Part shown: in pieces, positions 25,852 to 34,700 of the stretch
How the letters are laid out: every line of letters begins with the position of its first letter
Numbering within the stretch: position 1 is the first letter of the stretch
Translations under genes and position numbers: made by a program
Source of the DNA: Limnohabitans sp.
Lineage (GTDB): Bacteria > Bacteroidota > Bacteroidia > Flavobacteriales > Flavobacteriaceae
Direction: 5' to 3'
DNA length: 64,000 nt
Assembly (NCBI GenBank): GCA_030053945.1
Contig: JASGCW010000005.1
Span: 42,520-106,519 of the forward strand
The notes under the pieces: generated by a model
The model's database searches: none
What the model was told of the DNA's origin: nothing
Seen by the model: the letters and a program-made list of their open reading frames with translations, nothing else

Positions 25852-27165
25852 ATGAAGATTTCGAAATTATATATAGACGAGTATAAACATTTAAAAGACT
25901 TAAATTTTGACTTTACCTATCCTATGGATTTTCACGATGAAATAAAACGTGGAAAACCTTTGGACAAAATATGTTTTATTGGACAAAGTGGAACAGGGAA
26001 AACGAAGTTATTAGAACTAATACACAAAGATATTAGCAATCTACTAAATACTGAATTAGATGAAGATAGCAAAATCTGGATAAATTTCAATAAATATGAT
26101 AGTACTATTGGATTACAGATAAACGAAAATAACTTTAGTTTTAAAGAAGGCAATTACTACCTAAATGGAAACATTATACAAAGAAGTTCGAATAAATCAA
26201 CTTTTACTAGCACGCTCATAAAAGAAGCAAAAAGTCTATTTTATTTTACAGCTGAACTACTATCAACTAAAAATTTAGAATTTTTCGAAAAAGAACCTAT
26301 TTTGTTAATAGAGAAATCTAGAACTTTTTCTTTTATTGAACAATTTGCTGTAAATGAAAATCAAAACATAATTTTCAATGACAATATTGAAGAAGAAATT
26401 TGGATCAGATTACTAAATTCAAGTATAAATTATTTACAAAACTTTTTACAATTTGCAACAGAATTAATTAATAGCGGAAATGTACTAGACAATTCTTCTC
26501 AAAACAAAATAGATGCTTGGAAATCAGAAAATATAAATCCCCTAATAGATTTTTCAGAAAAATTCAATATCATCTTAGAGAAAATTCAATTAGAAGTAGA
26601 TTTAACAAATGCAAAAAACATTATCCCTTTAAAAAATAAAAACACAGGAGAGAATGTTGATATAAAAAACATCAGTACGGGAACCAAACAACTTTTACTC
26701 AACTCCTTACCTCTTTATAAACTCGAAACCAAAGAATCAATCATCTTAATAGACGAACCAGAACGTTCTTTATATCCTGATATGCAAATGGAACTGATAG
26801 ATCATTATAAAAAACTTGCCCCTAAAGCACAGTTTATAATAGCAACCCACTCTCCATTTATTGCAGCGTCTTTTGAACCTTGTGAGCGATTTATTTTATA
26901 TTTCGATGAAGAAGGAAAGGTAGCTGTAAGACAAGGAACGTCTCCTATAGGTGATGACCCGAATGATATAGTGTATGAAGATTTTGGCGTAAATTATTAC
27001 AATAAAAATACTCAAGAAAAATTCAAAGAATATATTGAACTTTTAGACAAAGCGAGAGAAGAAATAGACAAAGAAAAAAAGAAGAATTACATTTTAAAAG
27101 CCACAAAAATTGGAGATCTATATAATTTTGATATAAATGAAAAAAATATTCAAAGACATCAATAA
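25852..27165 (+). CDS. AAA/ABC-type ATPase, Septu PtuA-like
   Basis: 437 residues, cytoplasmic. Walker A GQSGTGKT at residues 44-51; signature-like ISTGTKQ at 274-280; Walker B SIILIDEP at 296-303; H-loop ATHSPF with His333. This is the OLD/AAA_21-like layout of ATPases in defence modules such as Septu PtuA. A C-terminal extension (~360-437) is charged and helical. TATTTTTG at 25827-25834 is a -7 box 17 bp upstream, without a clear -33. It overlaps the following HNH-like gene by 29 bp, so the two are translated together. It sits between purK and purE, which suggests insertion. Confidence 0.85.
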   Translation: MKISKLYIDEYKHLKDLNFDFTYPMDFHDEIKRGKPLDKICFIGQSGTGKTKLLELIHKDISNLLNTELDEDSKIWINFNKYDSTIGLQINENNFSFKEGNYYLNGNIIQRSSNKSTFTSTLIKEAKSLFYFTAELLSTKNLEFFEKEPILLIEKSRTFSFIEQFAVNENQNIIFNDNIEEEIWIRLLNSSINYLQNFLQFATELINSGNVLDNSSQNKIDAWKSENINPLIDFSEKFNIILEKIQLEVDLTNAKNIIPLKNKNTGENVDIKNISTGTKQLLLNSLPLYKLETKESIILIDEPERSLYPDMQMELIDHYKKLAPKAQFIIATHSPFIAASFEPCERFILYFDEEGKVAVRQGTSPIGDDPNDIVYEDFGVNYYNKNTQEKFKEYIELLDKAREEIDKEKKKNYILKATKIGDLYNFDINEKNIQRHQ

Positions 27166-27757
27166 TTCAGAAGTAATAATTAAATCCATAAATTATAATT
27201 GTAAAAAAGGAAGCAATAATAGTAATTTGGGTTCAATACTTTTAAAAGAGCAAAAAAATTTTTGTGCATATTCAGAAGAATATATTGACTCAATAAGTGA
27301 TTCAAACGATATCGAACATTTTAATCCAAACTTAAAATGTACTGAAAAAGACAATTACACAAATTGGTTCAAAGTTAAAAACAAAGTAAATTTTCTGAAA
27401 CGTTTAAAAGAAAATGAATTCAATAAAAATAATATTTCGTTTGAAGACATTTTACACCCAACTGATGAAAATTTCGAAACTGAATTAAAGTACTTAAAAG
27501 GTGAATATCGATTCGAGGAGAGCAAAACAGAAAAAGTTAAAAACTTAATTAATTTTCTTGAATTAAATAAACCAGAAAAAATAGAAAGACGAAGAAAATT
27601 CATTGAAAGAAAAAGAAAAGAAATCGAAAATTGGGGAATTACTCCAATAGATTTTTTTGAATATTTAATTAGTGACGACATAAGTTCTATCAAATATCTA
27701 AGAACCATTCAAGAAGAATTCAACATAGACATTTGGAATATGATTCCACAACCGTAA
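27137..27757 (+). CDS. HNH-like endonuclease, Septu PtuB-like (divergent)
   Basis: 206 residues. KNFCAYSEEYI (Cys43) then DSNDIEHFNP (His61) and YTNWF (Asn76), KNKVNFLK (Asn85) resemble the retron/Septu HNH family, in which CAYCE...IEHFxP...N...CxxCN is usual. Here the zinc-binding Cys pairs are missing, leaving Cys43 and the His/Asn residues, so this is a diverged or Zn-independent branch. Residues 130-175 are very Lys/Arg/Glu-rich. It overlaps the ATPase gene by 29 bp, and purE starts 27 bp after its stop. Activity is inferred from the pairing and the IEHF motif. Confidence 0.75.
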   Translation: MKKIFKDINNSEVIIKSINYNCKKGSNNSNLGSILLKEQKNFCAYSEEYIDSISDSNDIEHFNPNLKCTEKDNYTNWFKVKNKVNFLKRLKENEFNKNNISFEDILHPTDENFETELKYLKGEYRFEESKTEKVKNLINFLELNKPEKIERRRKFIERKRKEIENWGITPIDFFEYLISDDISSIKYLRTIQEEFNIDIWNMIPQP

Positions 27758-27784
27758 AATAATATATAATTTAGACAACACACT

Positions 27785-28267
27785 ATGAAAGTAGCCATCG
27801 TAATGGGAAGCATATCAGATATGCCTGTAATGCAAGACGCCATCGATATTTTAAAAGAATTTGGAATAGAAACAGAAGTAGATATCGTATCTGCTCATAG
27901 AACTCCTGAAAAATTATTTGATTTTAGTTCAAATGCTCACACTAGAGGCATTAATGTAATTATTGCTGGAGCAGGTGGTGCTGCGCATTTACCAGGTATG
28001 GTAGCGAGTATGAGTCCACTACCTGTAATAGGTGTACCAGTAAAATCTAGCAACTCTATAGATGGATGGGACTCTGTATTATCTATCCTACAAATGCCAG
28101 GCGGTGTTCCTGTGGCAACCGTTGCTTTGAACGGCGCAAAAAATGCTGGAATACTTGCTGCTCAAATTATTGGTTCTCAAAACCAAGAAATTTTAGACAA
28201 AATGATAGTTTACAAGGAAGGTTTAAAACAAGCGGTACTCAAAGCCTCTGAAAGTTTAAAAGAATAA
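27785..28267 (+). CDS. purE: N5-carboxyaminoimidazole ribonucleotide mutase
   Basis: 160 residues, class I PurE. MGSISDMPVMQDAIDIL at residues 7-23 and VSAHRTPE near 40-47 (catalytic His) are diagnostic, with AGAGGAAHLPGM (~63-74). Rearranges N5-CAIR from PurK to CAIR. Separated from purK by the ATPase/HNH pair; it may be transcribed through that pair, since only 27 bp separate it from the HNH stop. Followed by its own terminator. Confidence 0.96.
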   Translation: MKVAIVMGSISDMPVMQDAIDILKEFGIETEVDIVSAHRTPEKLFDFSSNAHTRGINVIIAGAGGAAHLPGMVASMSPLPVIGVPVKSSNSIDGWDSVLSILQMPGGVPVATVALNGAKNAGILAAQIIGSQNQEILDKMIVYKEGLKQAVLKASESLKE

Positions 28268-28273
28268 TTATAA

Positions 28274-28296
28274 CCCCGATGTATTCGGGATTTTTT
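28274..28296 (+). terminator. Terminator after purE
   Basis: CCCCGA / TCGGGA stem (28274-28279 and 28285-28290), 5-nt loop, then six T, 7 bp past the purE stop. Confidence 0.75.
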
Positions 28297-28327
28297 ATAA
28301 CTATTTTTTTTATTTTTATAAAATAAA

Positions 28328-28353
28328 AAAGCTCCAGTGGTATTTGGAGCTTT
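28328..28353 (-). terminator. Hairpin oriented as a minus-strand terminator
   Basis: Arms AAAGCTCCA (28328-28336) and TGGAGCTTT (28345-28353). The long T-run is on the minus strand, yet no minus-strand gene lies upstream of it in that direction within the adjacent region. Confidence 0.55.
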
Positions 28354-28524
28354 AGTAACACAAACATAAATATCGACTTGGGTTAAAAATCAATACTTAA
28401 ACTGTTCTATATAAATACAATAGAGTCTTTTTTGGGCTAAAATCTATATAACTAGCTTTAAGCATCCCAAACCTATAAAACATTGCGTTATAAAACAAAA
28501 AAAATCGATGAAATACACAATTTT

Positions 28525-30549
28525 ATGAAAATTCTTACAAATAAATTCAACACTAAGCACGACACAGCTCCCTTTAATACTATTGCAATAGAAGATTTTG
28601 CCCCTGCTATTGCTGAGGGGATTAAAATTACTAGAAGCGAAATCGATAGCATTGTAAATAATCCTGAAAATCCAACATTTGAAAACACTATAGAAGCATT
28701 AGAATATGCTGGTAGTACTTTAGATAGAATTACAAGTATCTTTTTCAATTTGAATTCGGCGGAAACTAATGACGAAATGCAAAAAATTGCTCAAGAAGTT
28801 TCGCCTTCATTAACAGAGCTCGGTAATGACATCACGTTAAACAAAATACTTTTTGAAAGAATAAAAACAGTTTACGACCAAAAAGATTCGTTAGCACTCA
28901 CCACTGAACAAGTAACATTATTAGATAAAAAATTCAAAGGATTCTCTAGAAATGGAGCTCTATTAGCGGAAGACAAAAAAGAAAGATTAAGAGAAATCGA
29001 TACTCAATTAGCCAAATTGAAACTGACTTTTGGAGAAAATGTTTTGGCTGAAACTAACAATTACGAATTACATCTTACTAACGAGTCTGATTTAAAAGGC
29101 CTTCCTGAGGACACTATTGAAACAGCACGTTCATTAGCAAAAAGCAAAGGGAAAGAGGGTTGGATTTTCACATTAGACTATCCTAGCTACTCCCCTTTTG
29201 TAACCTATGCTGACAATCGTGAATTACGCAAAGAAATTACTATTGCTTACGGAAAAAAAGCATTTCATAATAATGAATTTGACAATCAGGAGAATGTAAA
29301 AAAAATCGTTTCCTTACGTCACGAGAGAGCTATTTTATTGGGTTATGAATCGCACGCTCATTTTGTTCTTGAAGAGCGTATGGCGCAAAATCCTGACAAA
29401 GTAAAATCATTCCTAAATGATTTGTTACTTAAAGCAAAACCTGCCTCTGAAAGAGAATTTACTCAATTGACTGCGTTTGCTAAAAAAATGGACGGTATTG
29501 ACCAATTAGAAAAATGGGATGGTGCTTATTATTCGGAGAAATTAAAACAAGAATTATTTAATCTGGATGATGAAAAACTAAAACCTTATTTTGAATTACA
29601 AAAAGTACAAGCGGGCGCTTTTGAAATTGCTAACCGATTATTTGGATTAACTTTTACAGAAGTTTTTGATATTGACAAATACCACGAAGATGTTCATACT
29701 TTTGAAGTAACGGACGAAAAAGGAGATTTAGTAGCTGTTTTCTATTCAGATTATTTCCCAAGAAAGGGAAAACGCAACGGTGCATGGATGACTTCTTACA
29801 AATCGCAATTTGTAAAGGAAAGCAAACAAGAAAGACCGCACGTTTCTATTGTTTGTAACTTTACCAAACCAACAGAAACGAAGCCTTCCCTTCTGACTTT
29901 CAATGAAGTTACCACACTTTTTCACGAATTTGGTCACGCACTTCACGGAATGCTTGCGAATACAACCTATCCAAGTCTATCAGGAACATCTGTATATTGG
30001 GACTTTGTTGAATTACCAAGCCAAGTAATGGAAAACTGGTGTTATGAACCAGAAGCATTGGCCCTATTTGCTAAACATTATGAAACAGGCGAAGTAATTC
30101 CGCAAGAATATGTTGACAAAATAAAAGAAAGTGCTTCTTTCCTTGAAGGTATGGCTACGTTAAGACAGTTAAGTTTTGGATTATTGGATATGGAATATCA
30201 CGGAAAACCAGTGACAGTAGAAAGTGTAAAAGAATTTGAAAAAAGAGCTTTTGAAAACACAGCCTTATATCCAGATGTAGCCGAAAATTGTATGAGTGTT
30301 TCTTTCTCCCATATTTTCCAAGGTGGATATTCATCAGGATACTACAGCTACAAATGGGCCGAAGTTTTAGATGCCGATGCTTTTGCATATTTCCAAGAAA
30401 ATGGACTCTTTGACAAAGAGGTAGCAAAGAAATTCAAAGACAATGTACTATCACAAGGCGGTACCGACCACCCTATGACATTGTACAAAAAGTTTAGAGG
30501 TCAAGAACCTAAACCAGAAGCATTGTTGAAAAGAGCGGGACTTTTATAA
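28525..30549 (+). CDS. M3-family metallopeptidase (Dcp/oligopeptidase A-like)
   Basis: 674 residues from the ATG at 28525, chosen because the upstream in-frame ATG at 28483 adds 14 residues unlike the family. Full length for M3A. Zinc motif LFHEFGHALHG (HExxH) with a downstream Glu about 28 residues on; FSHIFQGGYSSGYYSYKWAEVLDADAF near the C-terminus is typical substrate-binding sequence. No signal peptide, so a cytoplasmic oligopeptide/dipeptide-releasing enzyme. Followed after 12 bp by the SanA-like gene. Confidence 0.92.
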   Translation: MKILTNKFNTKHDTAPFNTIAIEDFAPAIAEGIKITRSEIDSIVNNPENPTFENTIEALEYAGSTLDRITSIFFNLNSAETNDEMQKIAQEVSPSLTELGNDITLNKILFERIKTVYDQKDSLALTTEQVTLLDKKFKGFSRNGALLAEDKKERLREIDTQLAKLKLTFGENVLAETNNYELHLTNESDLKGLPEDTIETARSLAKSKGKEGWIFTLDYPSYSPFVTYADNRELRKEITIAYGKKAFHNNEFDNQENVKKIVSLRHERAILLGYESHAHFVLEERMAQNPDKVKSFLNDLLLKAKPASEREFTQLTAFAKKMDGIDQLEKWDGAYYSEKLKQELFNLDDEKLKPYFELQKVQAGAFEIANRLFGLTFTEVFDIDKYHEDVHTFEVTDEKGDLVAVFYSDYFPRKGKRNGAWMTSYKSQFVKESKQERPHVSIVCNFTKPTETKPSLLTFNEVTTLFHEFGHALHGMLANTTYPSLSGTSVYWDFVELPSQVMENWCYEPEALALFAKHYETGEVIPQEYVDKIKESASFLEGMATLRQLSFGLLDMEYHGKPVTVESVKEFEKRAFENTALYPDVAENCMSVSFSHIFQGGYSSGYYSYKWAEVLDADAFAYFQENGLFDKEVAKKFKDNVLSQGGTDHPMTLYKKFRGQEPKPEALLKRAGLL

Positions 30550-30561
30550 TTTTAACCTAAA

Positions 30562-31227
30562 ATGAACTTAAGAAAATATATAAAAAGCGGTGCCTACATT
30601 ACTATTTTATTAGGAATAGCAATTTTACTAGTAAACTTCTATATAAAATCCATTACAGAAAAAAGTGTTTTTTTGTCCGAAAAAAACATCCCTGCTACTA
30701 AAGTAGGGATTATTTTCGGAGCAGGAATAAATGGTGACAAACCCAGTAAATACCTAAAAGATAGATTAGATGCTGGTATTCGTCTTTATAACACCAATAA
30801 AATTCAGAAAATTTTACTCTCTGGAGATAATGGAAGAGACGAACATGACGAATTAACAGTAATGAAAAATTATTGTTATCAACACGGCGTTGACACTACA
30901 AAAATTTATATTGATTATGCTGGTTTTGATAGTTATTCTACTTTATACAGAGCAAAAACTATCTTTAATATCAACAACGCTATTCTTATTTCGCAGAAAT
31001 ACCATCTTAACAGAGCCATTTATATTGGTAACCAAGTTGGGATTAACTCAATAGGTTATTCGGCCAATAAAGGGCAATATAGAATGTATAGATATGTTTC
31101 CTTCCGAGAATATTTTTCAAGATTCAAAGCATTTATAGACGTGTTACGAAATAGAAAACCTAAATTTTCAGGAACTCAAATACCTATAGATGGCATTTCA
31201 AATTATAGCAAAGAGGATAAGAGGTAA
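30562..31227 (+). CDS. SanA/YdcF-like DUF218 membrane-anchored protein
   Basis: 221 residues. One N-terminal transmembrane helix (~10-30) and a DUF218 domain (~45-190): VGIIFGAGINGDKPSKYLKDRLDAGIRLY, KILLSGDN, ENATKIYIDYAGFDSYSTLYRA-like segment and ISQKYHLNRAIYI. In E. coli SanA affects envelope permeability and vancomycin resistance; the biochemical activity is unknown. It starts 12 bp after the peptidase gene, so cotranscription is likely. Confidence 0.85.
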   Translation: MNLRKYIKSGAYITILLGIAILLVNFYIKSITEKSVFLSEKNIPATKVGIIFGAGINGDKPSKYLKDRLDAGIRLYNTNKIQKILLSGDNGRDEHDELTVMKNYCYQHGVDTTKIYIDYAGFDSYSTLYRAKTIFNINNAILISQKYHLNRAIYIGNQVGINSIGYSANKGQYRMYRYVSFREYFSRFKAFIDVLRNRKPKFSGTQIPIDGISNYSKEDKR

Positions 31228-31357
31228 AATAATGACCAATCAAATCTCAAAACATTTTATTTTTGCAAAATATAGATTATCAATAAAAAGCTTTAGAAAT
31301 TTATAAAGTTAATTGAAAATTAGAACATTAATTCCAACAAAACGAATCATTAAACTA

Positions 31358-33010
31358 ATGACACTAAATCAATTTATCACTGAGCATAAACTAAAATTAA
31401 AATCAGCAAAAAAATTAAATGTTAGAGATTTAGACGAATTGACTAAAAACAACTTCGTGGCCTATGTCGATGATGGAGGTAAAAGCTACGATGTTCAATT
31501 AGTATTAGACAGCAAGAAAAATGTAAAATCAACAAGCTGTGATTGTGATTTCGGCGGAATATGCTCGCATATAATTGCTTTAGTTGCTTTTGTATCAGAA
31601 AGCAAGAACGAAAAGCCAATTCTAAAAAAAGCTGCCAAAAAGAAACTTTCAGAAACCGACGAAATCCTTGAAACAATTAATGAAGAAACTCTAAAAATAT
31701 GGCTGTCTGAAACTTTAAACAGAAATAAAGAATTAGCATTTATTTTTAAAAATCATTTTGGAAGGAATGAGTTTATTGTTGATGAAAATTCTATAAAAAA
31801 GACAATTCAAGAGAGTATAACTTCAATTATAGGTAAGAGAAAAAAAATAGAAACTAGCGAAGTTAAAAAAATTGTAGATAATCTAAATGTCTCCCTAAAG
31901 CCTATTTTAGATTCCATTTTTTTAAAATTTACCCCTGAAAACCATAACCTTTTTAAAATTGTAGTAAACGTTTTAGAAGAGTTCAACTACACTCATTATA
32001 TTACTAGTACCCGAATTACAAAACTTGTTGAAAATTTATATAATGCCAAATTAAAATCATTATTCAATATTAAAGAAATTGAAGAATGGCAAAAAGCCGT
32101 TCGGTTTTATATCAATTTAATTTTTGAAGACAAGTTTTATAAAAGCGATCTTGATTTTGTAGCAAATGCTTATGAACTTTCTAAAACCAATGAATTTCAA
32201 AAAAACTTTTTAGTTAAATATATAGAAGAAAAATACAATGTCCTTTATGAAAACTTTAAAGAAAACTTTTCATTATTATCATTTGAAATAGACTCACTTT
32301 TACTTACTATATTTATTGAAAACGGATTATTTAAAAAATACTTAAACAATTTTAAACCTAGAAAATTTCAAAATACATACAACCTACTATTAACACAAGA
32401 GTTGGTAAACATCAAGCAATCTGAACTAGCCGAAAAATATTGTTTAGAACAAATAGCCGGAAATTTAAAAACGGATTATGACTTACCTTATGTCACCATA
32501 TTAATTGATATTTACACGCAAAACAACGATACAATAAAACTTGCGGACATATTATGTGATTATGGAAAATACATTTTTTCAATATCCCATTATAATTTCA
32601 TCAGAGAAAATGCAACTACCGAAAAATTCAAAAAATATAGACAGGCGGTCTTAACAAATGCACGCTATAGCTATCAAGGTGGTAATATCGAAGCTTTTGA
32701 TTTCTATTTTGAAATTAAAAAAATAGATGGCAAACAAAATGATCTTTTCGAAATGTTAGCAAATTCTCATAATTTAGCTTTTGTTAATCAATACAAAGGA
32801 ATTGCACATCAATTAGATGAAATAAAATTCCTACAAACTGTTATACAAACTTCCTATTATTACAACAAAAACGAAGGTACCACCAAAGAAATAATTGATT
32901 TCATTTTGACAAAAACTGATTCATCTACTTTAAAATTTTATCTGAAAAATTCAAGTTCATATTACCATAATTACATCCATAATGAACTAATAAACGCAAT
33001 CGTTATATAA
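31358..33010 (+). CDS. SWIM zinc-finger protein
   Basis: 550 residues from the ATG at 31358; an upstream in-frame TTG at 31313 is less likely. An N-terminal SWIM finger reads SCDCDFGGICSH (Cys61, Cys63, Cys69, His71), which binds zinc and usually DNA or protein. The remaining ~470 residues are helical, Lys/Asn/Phe-rich, with repeat-like character. SWIM proteins often partner SNF2-type helicases; none is encoded nearby. TATTTTTG at 31258-31265 is a possible -7 box. Confidence 0.8.
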   Translation: MTLNQFITEHKLKLKSAKKLNVRDLDELTKNNFVAYVDDGGKSYDVQLVLDSKKNVKSTSCDCDFGGICSHIIALVAFVSESKNEKPILKKAAKKKLSETDEILETINEETLKIWLSETLNRNKELAFIFKNHFGRNEFIVDENSIKKTIQESITSIIGKRKKIETSEVKKIVDNLNVSLKPILDSIFLKFTPENHNLFKIVVNVLEEFNYTHYITSTRITKLVENLYNAKLKSLFNIKEIEEWQKAVRFYINLIFEDKFYKSDLDFVANAYELSKTNEFQKNFLVKYIEEKYNVLYENFKENFSLLSFEIDSLLLTIFIENGLFKKYLNNFKPRKFQNTYNLLLTQELVNIKQSELAEKYCLEQIAGNLKTDYDLPYVTILIDIYTQNNDTIKLADILCDYGKYIFSISHYNFIRENATTEKFKKYRQAVLTNARYSYQGGNIEAFDFYFEIKKIDGKQNDLFEMLANSHNLAFVNQYKGIAHQLDEIKFLQTVIQTSYYYNKNEGTTKEIIDFILTKTDSSTLKFYLKNSSSYYHNYIHNELINAIVI

Positions 33011-33045
33011 TAAAAAAAATCAGCCTGAAATTTAAAACAAAATAA

Positions 33046-33067
33046 ACTTTCATTTTTTTTTGAAAGT
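33046..33067. promoter_or_regulatory. Operator 1 ACTTTCA-N8-TGAAAGT
   Basis: Perfect inverted repeat of 7-bp half-sites with an all-T 8-bp spacer. It overlaps the -33 TTTG of the regulator gene promoter, so binding would block its own transcription. Confidence 0.85.
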
Positions 33068-33090
33068 TTAAAAACATTTTTATACCTTTG
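33059..33090 (+). promoter_or_regulatory. Promoter of the GbsR/MarR-family regulator
   Basis: TTTG (33059-33062), 20-nt spacer, TACCTTTG (33083-33090), a full consensus match. The -7 box ends 4 bp before the ATG at 33095, so the mRNA would be leaderless or nearly so. Confidence 0.8.
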
Positions 33091-33094
33091 GTGT

Positions 33095-33598
33095 ATGGAA
33101 TTCAAAGAAGCAAAAAATAAATTTGTTCAAACCTGGGGAGCTTTAGGTTCTCAGTGGGGTATCAACAAAACAATGGCACAAATACACGCCTTGTTGATGG
33201 TATCTAACGAAGCTGTTTCTATGGAAGACATTATGGAAGAATTACAAATTTCTCGTGGAAATGCTTCAATGAACATCCGTGCTTTGATGGATTGGGGAAT
33301 TGTTTACAAAGAATACAAAGCTGGTGAACGACGTGAGTTTTTTACTGCCGAAAAAGATTTAGACGAACTAGCCGTTAAAATTTCTAAAGAAAGAAGTAAA
33401 CGAGAAATAAAACCAGCGTTAAAAGTACTAAAAGAAGTTTCTTCTATTGACGCTAATACAACAGCTGAAGAAAAACATTTTGTAGAACAAACCACAAAAT
33501 TATATGATTTTGTTCTTAAAGCTGATAATGTTTTGGACAAGATCACAGAATACAAAGATAATTGGTTGGCACAATTGTTGGTTAAATTTATGAAGTAA
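33095..33598 (+). CDS. GbsR/MarR-family transcriptional regulator
   Basis: 167 residues. Winged-helix domain ~20-100: MAQIHALLMVSNEAVSMEDIMEELQISRGNASMNIRALMDWGIV is the GbsR-type helix-turn-helix, and AGERREFFTA forms the wing. C-terminal helices (~110-167) should dimerise. Its promoter overlaps a perfect inverted repeat that recurs in the same form upstream of the next two genes (33614-33635 and 33937-33958), so it probably represses itself and this cluster. The ligand is unknown. Confidence 0.9.
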   Translation: MEFKEAKNKFVQTWGALGSQWGINKTMAQIHALLMVSNEAVSMEDIMEELQISRGNASMNIRALMDWGIVYKEYKAGERREFFTAEKDLDELAVKISKERSKREIKPALKVLKEVSSIDANTTAEEKHFVEQTTKLYDFVLKADNVLDKITEYKDNWLAQLLVKFMK

Positions 33599-33613
33599 AA
33601 AAATTTAAACAAA

Positions 33614-33635
33614 ACTTTCATTTTTTTCTGAAAGT
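33614..33635. promoter_or_regulatory. Operator 2 ACTTTCA-N8-TGAAAGT
   Basis: Perfect half-sites, spacer TTTTTTTC, 18 bp before the ATG of the 33654 gene. Confidence 0.85.
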
Positions 33636-33653
33636 TTAATAAATACAAATATT

Positions 33654-33935
33654 ATGAAAACTATAATCACAACATGTAAAATAATAAATATCATCGCTTT
33701 ACTTTTCTTACTACTAGGCGCATATGGTATTGCAATAACAGGGTTTTTACAAGTATTAGCAGCAACGTTATACTTGATTGCATTTCCAAAAAACAAATTG
33801 ATATATAGTTATTTTGCTCTTGTCATTATTTTCTTTGCGCTTTGGGATAAAACTTTTAATTGGTTTTTCACGCTACCTATTTTGCTTATATTCTATTTAA
33901 CATATATCATTCATTTTAAAAAAAAAATTAATTAG
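33654..33935 (+). CDS. Small membrane protein, three hydrophobic helices
   Basis: 93 residues with three hydrophobic segments (~8-32, 34-44/48-62 and 68-88) ending in a Lys-rich tail. No family recognised. It lies between two copies of the operator and is therefore probably controlled by the regulator upstream. Confidence 0.65.
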   Translation: MKTIITTCKIINIIALLFLLLGAYGIAITGFLQVLAATLYLIAFPKNKLIYSYFALVIIFFALWDKTFNWFFTLPILLIFYLTYIIHFKKKIN

Positions 33936-33936
33936 A

Positions 33937-33958
33937 ACTTTCATTTTTTTCTGAAAGT
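33937..33958. promoter_or_regulatory. Operator 3 ACTTTCA-N8-TGAAAGT
   Basis: Perfect half-sites, spacer TTTTTTTC, 28 bp before the ATG of the 33987 gene. Confidence 0.85.
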
Positions 33959-33986
33959 TTAAAATTCATAAATAATTATTAACACT

Positions 33987-34700
33987 ATGAACTTCTTAAC
34001 AGCACAATGGAAAAATTTAATTATGGCAAATTACATTGTCCAACCAGATATTTTACAAGAATACCTTCCTGCTGATACCGAATTAGATTATTTTAACGGA
34101 AACTGCTATGTGAGTTTGGTTGGATTTATGTTTGAAGACACAAAAGTTTTAGGTCTTAAAATTCCTAATCATAGCAATTTTGAAGAAGTAAATCTTAGGT
34201 TTTATGTAAAACGTTTTGAAAACGGTGAATGGAGACGTGGTGTGGTTTTCATTAAAGAAATTGTTCCTAAAAGTGCTATCACTTTTGTTGCTAACACTTT
34301 ATATAAAGAGCATTATGAAACCCAAATTATGAATCATAATATAAAATTAGAAGCTGAGATTTTAAATGTATGCTATAACTGGAATCAAGAAAACACAATC
34401 AACAAAATTGAAGTAAATGCTTATGATTTCTTATCTCCATTAGATCCCGAGAGCGAAGCCGAATTTATTATGGAGCATTATTATGGGTACACCAAATATG
34501 CAAAAAACACTACCTACGAATACGAAGTACAGCATCCTAAATGGGAACAATATACCATCAAGAATTACAACATTGCCGTAGATTTTGAAAAAAATTACGG
34601 AAAGGAGTTTAGCTTTTTAAATACAATGAAACCTTGTTCTGTCTATCTAGCCAAAGGTTCAGTAATTACAGTAAAAAACAAAAGAAAGTTAGTACGATGA
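33987..34700 (+). CDS. DUF2071 (YqjF-like) protein
   Basis: 237 residues, cytoplasmic. Matches DUF2071: TAQWKNLIMANYIVQPDILQEYLPADTELD at the start, YVSLVGFMFEDTKVLG, LRFYVKR, WRRGVVFIKEIVPK, EFIMEHYYGYTKYA, then CSVYLAKGSVI at the end. Function of the family is unknown; it has a calycin/acetoacetate-decarboxylase-like fold. Its ATGA end overlaps the DCC gene start, so the two are coupled. Confidence 0.85.
   Translation: MNFLTAQWKNLIMANYIVQPDILQEYLPADTELDYFNGNCYVSLVGFMFEDTKVLGLKIPNHSNFEEVNLRFYVKRFENGEWRRGVVFIKEIVPKSAITFVANTLYKEHYETQIMNHNIKLEAEILNVCYNWNQENTINKIEVNAYDFLSPLDPESEAEFIMEHYYGYTKYAKNTTYEYEVQHPKWEQYTIKNYNIAVDFEKNYGKEFSFLNTMKPCSVYLAKGSVITVKNKRKLVR

Noticed and set aside
28066..28251. 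Plus-strand open frame inside purE
   Set aside because: Out-of-frame shadow of purE with no independent start signal.
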